NCBI RefSeq assembly: GCF_000350225.1 | Contig: NW_005178839.1 | Span: forward strand, 230,129 to 294,128 | Direction of reading: 5' to 3' | DNA: 64,000 bases | From: Chondrus crispus | Lineage: Eukaryota; Rhodophyta; Florideophyceae; Gigartinales; Gigartinaceae | Part shown: piece by piece, positions 9,658 through 19,763 of the stretch | Layout of the letters: each line of letters starts with the position of its first letter | Numbering within the stretch: the stretch's first letter is position 1 | Notes under the pieces: generated by a model | Databases searched by the model: none | Told to the model about the DNA's origin: nothing | The model's input: the letters and a program-made list of their open reading frames with translations, nothing else | Made by a program: the position numbers and the translations under genes

Positions 9658-11541
9658 TTGCCGCCTATCGCCGGAAGTAGGCGGCAAGTGGACCGCGTAT
9701 CGTACGCGGACGAAAAGGACCGTGGAGGAGCCGCCCGCGGGTCCGGAGAACCGATGTTCTCCGTCGATCCCCGCTGGGGCGGCTACCCGCCGGCGAGTTA
9801 CGCCGAGCATCCAGGTCCGGTAGACGTCCGTACGCTACCGGTTACCTCCTTCGGCACGCTGGGTCCCGCTGAACCCGGGCTCGAGCCGGTACATACGATG
9901 ATCCAAGAGTTCAGCGCCGTTGCTGACTATCGTATGTACCGCTTGGATAACACCTCGAGGCTCGTTACCTCGGGTGACGCGGGACGGATCGCGAAGTACG
10001 TCCAACGCTGTCGTGGGATCCGTCCCACGATGCGCAGCTTCGACTGTACCGACCCGATCCAGCTGCTGCCGTTCTTGAAGGATATCCGAATCACCTTCAA
10101 CTCGCAACACCTGACCGAAGGTGTTGCGGTACGAGTCCTCGCGCACTTCCTCGAGCGCGACGCGGAACGCCTGTATACGAGTTATACGATGCGTGGCCTC
10201 CGCGCCGGCCAGCTCCACGACGACGTGAGCTGGCCGGGGCTCGTGAATCAATTCTTAAAACGCTACCTCACGGACGACGTGTTAGGTGAAGCGTACGACG
10301 CTGTCGCTACGGCGCGACAGCAATCGCATGAGACGGAGAGCACGTTTGCTGACCGACTCGAGACTGCCGCGTTCCGATGCACGGCAGTCTTCTCCGAACA
10401 GTCCCTCGCGCACTACTTCGTGCGGGGACTTGCACCGGCAACCCGTGCCGCAGTATCCGAAACTGTGCAAAGGCTGCCAGGCAGTCAGAAGACCGATCTT
10501 CCGACCATCCGCCGTATCGCCACGGCGGAAGGTAGAACGTACCGCGCTCGGCGCGGTTTACCTCTGCCGGATTCGAAACCGGCAGGGAAGGCTGGCAGGA
10601 CTACGAAGTCCGCCGCGACAAGTTCGCCCTCCTCGACCCTCCATATCGGGGAGGATGAGTGGCAGGCCGACCCTGTCCTCATTACGCAAGGAGCAGGGCC
10701 CGCGGGGGCACGAACCCCCTCACCGATGTCGACCGGAACGACATCGAGTTACGCGACCGCCTTCGCGGCCACTCCAAGAGTTGCAAGGGGTACGGACCCC
10801 CGGGTCGCAGAGCTCGACATATCGAGCCGAGATGCAGGAGGCGAAGCGCCTCGCGTGCCCCTCCTCACCGATGAGGAGGCGCGGTACGCGGCGACCTTCG
10901 CCTCAACGGACGGCAGCGCGTACGTGTGCTGGCTATGCCGTACGTACGGGCATGCCATGTACGCGTGCCCGTTCCTGTCGCCGGAACAACGAATGTTCAC
11001 GGCGTACAGGAACTACCGCTACCAGATGGAGACGCGCCCCGGTGCGCGCAATCTCCTCCGGCAAGCGGTGGGCGAGGGCCGTCCCCCGCGTCAAGGTTTC
11101 CCGAACCGAACGGGTGGGGGCGCACGCTTCGCCCCCCGTGGAGGCGGGTACCGTCGTAACGAAGTCGATCGTCGGGATCGACCCGCCTATCGCCAGGCGG
11201 ACACAAGGTACCCCCGACAAGGAGAAAGAGGGGACCGAGACCGTTCTCGGTTACCCCAACAGGTACAAAATGCGATAATGTACCTGCAAGACTGGGTAGA
11301 GGATCCGTACCCTCTACCCACGGAGGGTCACGAAGGAGAGCCGACTCGCTTCGTCCCCCATATCCTGCGACGACCGGACGCCGCAGGTCAAGGCCCGGAA
11401 GTACCGGAGTACTTCGCCAAGGCCGCCGAGCCGCAGTGGGGGAATCGTCCCGACCCACGCGACCGGCTACCGGAAGAGGACCTGGCCGTCGATAGCCAGG
11501 AGGTTAGCTCCGATAGCACGGGTAGTTCGAAAAAAGGGTAA
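9658..11541 (+). CDS. Gag main ORF with CCHC zinc knuckle, element B (627 aa)
   Basis: Capsid and nucleocapsid part of Gag. The start shown is a TTG that is simply the first possible start; the frame is open from 9481 without a clear ATG, which supports expression as an extension of the upstream ORF. Residues 80-260 form the capsid-like retrotransposon Gag region (DPIQLLPFLKDIRITF, LAHFLERDAERLYTSY). One zinc knuckle, CWLCRTYGHAMYAC (CX2CX4HX4C), lies near residue 425 and is followed by an Arg/Gly-rich tail (RFAPRGGGYRR). The frame ends with AAAAAAGGG and TAA at 11539-11541, where a -1 shift would enter pol. Confidence 0.88.
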   Translation: MPPIAGSRRQVDRVSYADEKDRGGAARGSGEPMFSVDPRWGGYPPASYAEHPGPVDVRTLPVTSFGTLGPAEPGLEPVHTMIQEFSAVADYRMYRLDNTSRLVTSGDAGRIAKYVQRCRGIRPTMRSFDCTDPIQLLPFLKDIRITFNSQHLTEGVAVRVLAHFLERDAERLYTSYTMRGLRAGQLHDDVSWPGLVNQFLKRYLTDDVLGEAYDAVATARQQSHETESTFADRLETAAFRCTAVFSEQSLAHYFVRGLAPATRAAVSETVQRLPGSQKTDLPTIRRIATAEGRTYRARRGLPLPDSKPAGKAGRTTKSAATSSPSSTLHIGEDEWQADPVLITQGAGPAGARTPSPMSTGTTSSYATAFAATPRVARGTDPRVAELDISSRDAGGEAPRVPLLTDEEARYAATFASTDGSAYVCWLCRTYGHAMYACPFLSPEQRMFTAYRNYRYQMETRPGARNLLRQAVGEGRPPRQGFPNRTGGGARFAPRGGGYRRNEVDRRDRPAYRQADTRYPRQGERGDRDRSRLPQQVQNAIMYLQDWVEDPYPLPTEGHEGEPTRFVPHILRRPDAAGQGPEVPEYFAKAAEPQWGNRPDPRDRLPEEDLAVDSQEVSSDSTGSSKKG

Positions 11542-11578
11542 AGACGGTTACGTACACGCGGTCGCGTGAGCCGTCTTT
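11527..11578 (+). promoter_or_regulatory. Candidate -1 ribosomal frameshift signal, gag/pol of element B
   Basis: The last gag codons are TCG AAA AAA GGG TAA. The pol frame (-1) is open from 11526, so a one-base backward slip on the A run enters pol without stopping. Directly downstream, 11540-11547 (AAAGACGG) pairs with 11571-11578 (CCGTCTTT), and an inner stem pairs 11555-11560 (CACGCG) with 11563-11568 (CGCGTG). The slip site to stem spacing is a few nucleotides, as in known signals. The heptamer G-AAA-AAA is not the textbook form. Confidence 0.5.
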
Positions 11579-11681
11579 TCCCCACGAACTAGACCCGACC
11601 CCGCGTGCTCGCCAAGGACACGGGGGGTATTGTCCGATAATACATCCCCCGCTTCCGGAGGCGGGCACGGGAGCTCCTGTA

Positions 11682-14600
11682 ATGCCGATACAGGAGGGAG
11701 CGCACGTCGAGGCCTCCGAAGGCCCGACGTTAGGAGAACAAGACACCGGGACAGCCGACGTCCCGGTGAGGCATAACGATGGCGACGGGAGCAACGACGA
11801 CCGAAAAGATTCGGTCGACCCACCGACTCCCGCGAGCCCAAGGTCGCCGGAGAAAGGTCCGTGTCATACGGACTCGAGTAATCCGGGGGGCGTCACTGAT
11901 CCGCGGACGCCCCAAGGAAGGGGGAGAAGGAAACGCAAGCGGGGCCAGCACCGAAATCGAGGGCCCCGGCGGAACGACCTCACCGATAAGGTCGCCCCGA
12001 AGGTTGTCGACGGCGTCATTTGCCTTATGACGTCGAAGATCTACAACGTCCTCGGCTCGATAGCCACAGAGGGAAATGCATTTAAACCCCGCACGATCGC
12101 CGTTGATACGTGCTCGGGGTATAATCTGGTGAGGAAGGCCGACCTTCCCCCCGATTGGACGCGTTACGTCGTGCACGACGCACCTCTGCCACGATTGGCA
12201 GGCGCGAATAGCAACCCCCTCAAGCTTTCGGCCGTCGTCCGCCTGGCGGTGCGGTTGAGGAACACGGTGTTCCGAATTCCGTTCGTAGTTGCGGACCAGC
12301 TCGCCGTGCCGGTCCTTCTCGGCACGGCCTTCATCGATACGCACGTGCGATGTATCGACATCGAAGCTCAACGAATGGAGCTACGCCAAGGCGGTTCCGT
12401 CGCCATCGTTGACGGAAAGGGGGAGTCGACTCCCCCTACCAGGCGACACGGGCGACACACGGGTCGGCCAGACGTACGCGAGGAGGCCCCGCAAGCGATC
12501 CGAATCGCCCGCTGGGTTACCATCCCCGCGATGTCACAAGCCCGCGTGCGTGTGACAACCGCGGGGAGGGGCCTCGTGTTCCTGGAACCCAAGCCCTCAC
12601 TCCAACACCGACATGGAGTGAGGCTGACGAATAGCGTCGCGGAGGTCCTACCGAATCAGACCTTCGACGTCATCGTCGCGAATTTCTCACGACGAGAAAG
12701 AAGGCTTCCGAAGCACACCGTCGTGGGATACGCGAAGCGCAACCCCCTCGCGATCCTCACTCCCAAACGTAAGGTCGCCGAGGGGATCGCGCACGCGCTA
12801 CACCTGACCGACTTGACCGATCAAGTCGGTGGGGTAGGAGTTGGCCGATCCAACTCCGACGATAAGACCACCGCCGGGGGCAGGGGGGTCGACCCGGTCG
12901 AACGGTCACCTTTAGGCCAACCGGCGGCGAGAGGTACTGTACTCCCCCAGCAAAAGGATCCCGAAAATCCACCGATGGATTGGGAAAAAGAGATCGACCT
13001 GTCATACATCGATGATGACAAGCTCCGTGGCCACGTACTCGAGATGCTCCGTAAGCACTCGAGTTTGTGGAGCGGTGCGCTTGGAACGATCCAAGCCACG
13101 GAGCACCGCATCCCCCTCGAACCGGGAACGAAACCGATTCGTTCTATGCCCTATCGGAAGGGCCCGGCCATGCGCGAAATGGTTGCGAAGGAGGTCAACA
13201 AGATGTTGAACGCAGGGGTTATCGAACCGGCGAGCACCGAGTGGGCGTCCCCGGTGGTGCTCGTACCGAAGAAAGACGGTTCTCTTCGGTTCTGCGTAGA
13301 CTACCGGCGTCTCAACGCGAAGACCGCAGCGGATTCGTATCCGCTGCCACGGATGGACGACTGCATCGACTCGTTAGGAGATGCAGCCGTCTTCACCACG
13401 TTGGACTGCAATTCCGGTTATTGGCAGATCCCGGTCGCTCCGGAAGACCGGGATAAGACCACGTTTACGACGCACATGGGCACGTTTCGCCACTTGCGCA
13501 TGCCGTTTGGACTCAAAGGGGCACCGGCCACCTTCCAACGTGCGCTCGACATAATGCTCTCCGGAGTCCGCTGGCAAATATGCCTCGTCTATCTCGACGA
13601 CGTGATCGTGTTCTCCCGTACGCACGGAGAACACGCGAGGCATCTCGATACCGTCTTGAGCTTACTGCGGAGTTCCGGCATCTCCCTTAAGCTCAAGAAG
13701 TGCAGCTTCTTCCGACCGAAGGTGCACTACCTGGGGCACGTCATCTCCCCAGGCAAGTTGAGCGTGGCCGATACGGCGGCCGACGCATTCAAGACGTTCA
13801 CGTTCCCAAGGACGTTGACGCAAGTGCGCTCGTTCCTCGGGGCGTGTAACGTATACCGCTGATTCGTTAAGGGGTTCGCTAAGATTGCGCGTCCTCTGAC
13901 CGACATGACGCGCAAGGATTCGGATCCCGATTTCTATAACCCCACGGAGCTGCAACTTCAGGCGTTCGAGAACCTTAAGAAGTGCATGATCGCTCCGTCG
14001 ATCCTCGCGTTGCCCCGGCACGGTCGTCCGTACATGATAGACACCGACGCGAGTGCCTACCAACTCGGCTGCACCTTACTTCAGGAGCACGAAGAGCCGA
14101 ACGACTGGCGCCCCGTGGGGTATTGGTCGTACTTACTGTCCGATAGTGAGCGCAACTACAGCGCAACCGAACGCGAGTGCTTCGCCGTAGTGTGGGCCGT
14201 CCGCACACTACGGCCGTACGTAGAAGGCACGAAGTTCACCGTACGGACGGACCATGACGCCCTCCGATGGCTCATGTCCCTCACCGAGAGTTCCGGAAGA
14301 CTCACCCGGTGGCGGCTACGTCTGGCTGAATACGATTTCACCATTCAGTACCGCCCCGGACGCGTGCATCAGGTGCCCGATGCCCTGTCACGACTCGTGT
14401 CGCCGAAGGTCGCCGATGACCTTCGCTCCACCGTCGAGGTGGATGACGACATCCCCACTTTCGACGGTGGCACGACAGTTCGAGACGTATCGAACGAGCT
14501 CGCGGACCACGCTTGTACCGCGAGCTGTGATCATCAGGCCGTCCATGTCTTCGTAACGACACGGAATCAAGCCGAAGCCCGAACAAGGTCGCGCGCACGG

Positions 14601-16235
14601 ACGCGCGACGAACCGCGAAGTGACGACGAAGACCCCGCTCTCCAAGGACCCAATTCGTTTTGGGAGGAGAACGACGAGTTCGACGCCGCCGACATCCAGC
14701 GCGCCGAAGACCCCGAGGCCGTCGCGCTCGACTTCCCGGTCGCCCCACCGCAGGACGACCTTCCGGCCCCTCTTACGATAGAGTAGATAGCCGAGGAGCA
14801 ACGCGTGGATGACTTCTGCCAAACCGTTTTGGCACGACAGTCAGAGTCCCGGGACTCCGCGTTCTTCGAGGACCACCAAGGGGTGCTCAAGCGGAGACAC
14901 CCCTTCGGCCCTGATATCGTACAGGTGGTGGTACCTCGGACGCTTCGCGCCAGGCTCCTTCGCCTGTGCCACAACCCGGCCATCGCGGGGCACCCGGGCC
15001 AGAACCGTATGTACTACGCACTTCGACGCGAGTACTACTGGCCCCACCTGGCTGCAGACGTAGCAGCCACGGTGCGAGGGTGTCGAACCTGCGCGATGAA
15101 CCGGGTGAAGCTGAGGAAACATCTCAACCGATTGAGATTGTTTCCAGCTACGAGGCCCCTCGAGAGCCTCGCGATCGACATCTTGGGGCCGCTCCCCAAG
15201 ACGAAGACAGGAAAACGGTTCCTGCTCGTGATTACGGACCGCTTCAGTAAGCTAACGCAAGTCGTTGCGCTCCGCACGATAACAGCGCACACGGTCGCAG
15301 TTGCGTTCTGCGACTCGTGGGTGTTCAAGTATGGCGTCCCTCGCACGTTGCTTTCGGACAACGGCCCTCAGTTTAATGCCAAGTTCTTCCACAGCACGTG
15401 CCGCGTTCTAGGGATAACGAATTTGTACACTTCGGCGTACCATCCCCAGACGAACGGACAAGTCGAGCGTTATAACCGAACAATCGCCTCGATGCTGCGG
15501 AACTACGTGGGTGAACACCAGGACGACTGGGATGTGTACGTGGGGCCGCTTACGTATGCGTACAACTCCCACGTACATCGCACCACACGCACCACGCCGT
15601 TTGAGCTCGTGCTCAGCAGGCCACCGCCGGAGTTCTCTCTCCGACGGGCGGACGGCGACGCGCCCCCTTCCGATAGGGGGAACCAACGTGCCGAGTTCCT
15701 CAAGACCTTGGATTCGACTATCCAGAAGGCCTACGGGAGCCTGCGTCGGACGCAGGCTCGCTACAAGCGCGACTTCGATAAGCGCATACGACGTATTAAT
15801 TCCCGGCTCCGTCCCGGAGAATACGTATATCTCAACCCCACCAATGGGGCTAAGACATCGAACAAGCTCGCCTCGCCCGCTGTCGGACCCTACGGCGTGC
15901 TCGCCAATGACCGCCGAAGCATCACGATCGATCGTGATGGGGTCACCGAGCGAGTCTCCGCCGACCGCTGCGTGTACGCGCCGCCTCCGATAGACGCGCC
16001 ACGAGCAAGTACGACGACCCCGCGGGACCTCGCCGATAAGGTCACCGCGGGAACGCGGTATGCCGTCGAACGGCTACTGAGACATCGAGTTATGGAAGAT
16101 GGAACCACGGAGTTCCTCATCAAGTGGGCGGATTACGACGCGCCCACTTGGACTGCGCGGACTCACGTCCCGGAGGAGTTGGTGTCTCGTTACGCCCAAC
16201 GCCTCCGGAGACGTACCGGCAGAGACCTCACCTAA
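11682..16235 (+). pseudogene. Pol of element B: protease, RT, RNase H, integrase, chromodomain (two in-frame stops)
   Basis: One frame runs from 11526 (first ATG 11682) to 16235, broken by TGA at 13860-13862 after NVYR and TAG at 14784-14786. Order: protease around DTCSG (about 12108; the usual Gly of DTG is Cys); RT with FCVDYRRLN and YLDD (near 13590); RNase H with TDAS, E of ATERECFAV, TDHDALRWL and PDALSRL; integrase with an HHCC zinc finger (HNPAIAGH, CRTCAMN), catalytic Asp in AIDILG, Asp in LLSDNGPQF and Glu in NGQVERYNR; a GPY/F segment (AVGPYGV); and a chromodomain (YAVERLL to TWTAR). Polyprotein of the usual chromovirus order. Both stops look like single-base changes (CGA to TGA, GAG to TAG), which with DTCSG suggests a decaying copy driven in trans if at all. 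Confidence 0.92.
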
Positions 16236-16236
16236 A

Positions 16237-16272
16237 CCGTGAACGCGGACGTTCACGCTTAAGGGGGGGGCC
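16237..16272 (+). promoter_or_regulatory. Second, internal polypurine tract of element B
   Basis: CGCTTAAGGGGGGGGCC at 16256-16272 is identical to 22395-22411, the tract that abuts the 3' LTR, and the 20 bases upstream match as well apart from four differences. It sits right behind the chromodomain stop codon and contains a hairpin (CGTGAAC/GTTCACG). It could act as a second plus-strand primer, or mark the old end of a shorter element before the antisense module was gained. Confidence 0.7.
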
Positions 16273-19200
16273 CTCAACCGCTCCTTCGCGGATTAACCCC
16301 AGCCTGCACGAACAGACTAAAACGGGAAGCGAAGGAGGTCGGCAGACCCTATCGGAGGGTCACAACCGGGGACGCGTTCAAGTCAAGTCGTCTTGACTTC
16401 TCGGACGTCAAGGACGCGAGACATAAGAACAGGACAGTACGAACTGCCTGAAAAAATGTTGGGCCCTCGTAATGACCGACATTACGAGGACCGCGAAACC
16501 CGGTTCGGATCGGAAAAGTCGGACGACCCCCCCCGAACAGGATTGCCGGACGATCCGTTAAGTCCAGCAACCACGGCGAGGAGGGGCGCCCGACGAACAA
16601 GGAGATCAACAGTGGGATCACGAGAGCCCTCGGTGGGCAGAGTAAGCGACCAAGAATGCCCGTCGCTTCGGTCTCGGTATAACCGAGAAGGGGGAGGCTC
16701 ACGTCGAGCTTTCCATCAGCACCCGCGTCGGAGAGCCCGGCAGAAGACCGGATCATGACCCTCTCGGTGTGGGTCGTGCGCGAGGAAGCGCGCAACACGC
16801 GTCGGCAGATGCACAGACGAGCGAGGGTGCATTCGCCACAGCAGTAGCGAGGATAGTTATGGAAGGAGGGGTAAGCGAAAGCAACTCAGCCTGAGGGGCA
16901 CCAGTATATACGCACAGACGCGAGACACCCCAAAACCGCCGCCGACACATGCCCCATATTAGGGAAAATTACGGGGGATGAGAACGCGGCACGTGAGCGA
17001 GTGCGCGCCATGCTCTAACACCGGTTTCGTCATCACCAAATCACCCCGCCACCACCCCCTGAAAATAACGAAAAAATTAACGGGGCAATTACACCCGCAC
17101 GCGCATGGCGTATGGGGGTACTGTACGCCGGGCGACAAGCAAGAGCAAACCCGGACGGCGCTGCCCGAGGGTACAACGAATGAGCGCGTGAGTGTACGCA
17201 CGTCCGCCCCCCCCCCCCGACCGGAAAGGGAGGCGGGCGGGTGACGGAATCGTATGCCCGCACCGAGCGGATTCCTCGAAATCCCGACCCACGGCACGCC
17301 GCCCAAGCGGCAGTCTCCCTCTATCCACCTACACACTCGGACCGGACGGCCACGGACGCAGGGAAGAAGAACGCGAGCCACCTGCGCGCTTACGCGCCCC
17401 CGCCGCCCAAGGTGAGGGGCTCAGAAGGACGCGATACCACGACAGCCTCCGCTACTGACCACTCCATTATAATTTATGTGCGCCCTGCGAGCTACGTCGA
17501 CTGCAGAACGCATGCCGCGCAACAGATGATCGCCCGAAAACGACTACGGGAAGCGCGGGCCGGCGCTGACTAAGGGCGACCCTCCCCCAGGAGAAGCCCA
17601 ACGCGCCGAACGAATAACGCGCGGAAGGAAAGGGCTCGCTGAGGGAGACCGAGGTGGGGACGTAGAACGCCGTGTTGGCGCCGACGCCGCCGCCACAGTT
17701 CAGGAGACAATGGACAATTTCGGTTCGGATGACGAGGTCCACGGAGGGGCATGCAGAGCGCGCCCCCGTCAAGCGCCGTCAAGTGGCCACGCAATCAGGA
17801 GGAGGTAGCTCAGGCTACCACGGTCCGCAGGCTGCAGACGCCAGCACCCCCTCCCCGACCGCGGCATCATGGGGACGCCGTATGAATGCGAATCACACAA
17901 CACGAACGCGTATTCGAGAACGCAACACGCGGTCGCTACGCACGCGAGCCAAACACGACGCCTACACACCCCCTTTTCCCTTCCACGGCACTGAATCTGA
18001 CATCTTGTTCTGTGCGCGCGGCAGGGACCAAGAGAAGATGGTTCGCTACCGCCGACCATGGCCGCCGCGAGAAATCCTGCGCACCGCGCGCCCGCGTACG
18101 CGACGACCAAGAGGGGCGGGAGCAACGTCTGAGCAAGCCCCCCCGGGAGACAAGTCGAAGATTGATGAAACACACAACCCACGCCCAGGCTCACACGAGG
18201 CTAGGGGAATATGCATGGCCCTCTGCCAAGCAAAGAAGGCGACAGAGTGCCGTCTCCAACGCCTCCCTAGGGAAAAGCCCAACGAACTCGCCGGAGATGA
18301 TTTGATGCGATGGCTCGATCAGGGTCGGACAAGACGGCTGCTTTCTTATTTTCGTTGCCTCATAGCCGCGACGCACCCCCTCTTGTGATGTCTACCGCGT
18401 CACTAAAGAAGGGACCACGCGCGCTTTTCGGGGCGTCAACACCAGAGCTTGTGCTCCGAACTCAAACGTTTCGTAAGTGGCCTTCGAAGTACATTATCAG
18501 TGCAACATCGGGACGTTTGCTCAACTCCTGGCCTAGAGGAGAGCAAAAGGTGAGCTTACGCTGTCTACCGCAGAACCCACAGTGTCCTACGAAGCGTATG
18601 GGCTGATTGAGGGATTCTAGCAGGGCAGACAACCACTGGGCTTTGGAAACTAGGCAAAGGTTTGACGGAAATTATTGAGGAGGGACAAATGATCCGGCTA
18701 TCCGCCAACATGCCACATGCGCTTGCTGGAAGCTCGCGAATTAGATTCGGCGAGAGGGTAGCAATGGTGAGTTTTGATGCTGATACGGGAGTGTCCCCGA
18801 CCCTAGCAGTCGCATGTTTGGCACGTGAGCGGAGGATGCGAAGGACAGTGTGCGACACGCCTGGTCCAACGAAATTCGAATGAGGAACGGAGGTTGGTAC
18901 TCAGTATGACGAACCTCCCTCGCAGTGCTGAGTCCCCCACAGAGCGCCCTGTAAGGACGCACGGAGAAGGGAGCACCGGGGAACTACTGCCGGCTCGAAC
19001 GGCGACTTTCGAGTCGCCCCGCTCGGGCACGGGAGAGAACGTCGGGAGTAACTATGATAGTAAGGAAGGAACGCGGGCAGAGACCCACGACCCGAACAGC
19101 CGCCCCAGGGACGACTCCCCGGCGCAGGTCGCCCTCTGCACGCGAAGAATAGAACCGGGTCGGCGGCCCCACAGCGAAGGGAGATCATTCGATGCCTCCC

Positions 19201-19763
19201 CGCGGTCGGGAAACGCGGAGGGGCGAGGACAATCGCCCTAGCGGGAGTTATCGAAACTCAGAAAGCCGAAGGGCGGACTGAGACAGAAAAAGAGTACAGA
19301 AGTTTCTGTGCGCTGTGGACCAGGTACGAGGGGATAGTGACGGACGTAGTAGAGCAACTCGTCAATGCAACCGTACCTCGCATCATACGGTAGGTCCCCC
19401 GTAAGGGGGGGAGACGACAAGAGGAACGAGCTCGCCCCACACGCCCCTCAAGCCAGGCGGGAGAGTCGGGAGTGTTTCAGCCAATGGGAGCTCGTTAATT
19501 TTAGCCGAAGCGCGGCTCTCCCGTAGAGGAGCGACGTCACTCGAACCGAGGCACAGGGTCCGGAGCGCCCTCGTCCCGAAGGCGAGGGACGCCAGATAGA
19601 ATACGGACTTCGCGTCCCCGCGCACTCGCCCGCTGGCGGACGGCGCCGCCAATGAGGCGACTGCCGCGGGCGTAGGAGAAAGACTCGCGAGGAATTGCCT
19701 TAGGGGCTTTACGGGAAAGGAAAGGACTAGGGATGTCGAGGGCCGGTCGCTACGCTGGCCCGC
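16273..19763. other. Module between internal polypurine tract and antisense ORF, element B
   Basis: About 3.5 kb. No pol or gag similarity. Hairpins continue at the left end: 16380-16399 and 16465-16489. The stretch 16950-17470 is GC rich with C runs. A lower-GC island at about 18300-18890 holds a candidate captured gene fragment. Nothing else recognised. Confidence 0.5.
18310..18883 (+). pseudogene. Candidate captured host gene fragment with an intron, element B
   Basis: A plus-strand frame from ATG 18310 reads to 18549 (LFGASTPELVLRTQTFRKWPSKY in part), where AAG is followed by GTGAGC. After a 73-bp gap ending in TAGCAG, a frame in the correct phase starts at 18623 (GLWKLGKGLTEIIEEG, then MIRLSANMPHALAGSSRIRF) and ends at 18883. 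The donor, acceptor and phase all fit a small intron. Base composition is lower in GC than the rest of element B. I do not recognise the protein. An intron inside a retroelement would need DNA-level capture or an antisense transcript. Chance open frames cannot be excluded. Confidence 0.35.

Noticed and set aside
8219..16235. Regular hairpins in element B as a CRISPR or tRNA cluster
   Set aside because: Stems differ in sequence, spacing is irregular and they lie inside gag and pol codons; no cloverleaf or direct-repeat pattern.
17672..18309. Plus-strand reading frame of Arg/Thr/Pro-rich sequence in the element B module (frame 17672-18388)
   Set aside because: High GC composition keeps the frame open; no domain, and part overlaps the better candidate fragment in another frame.
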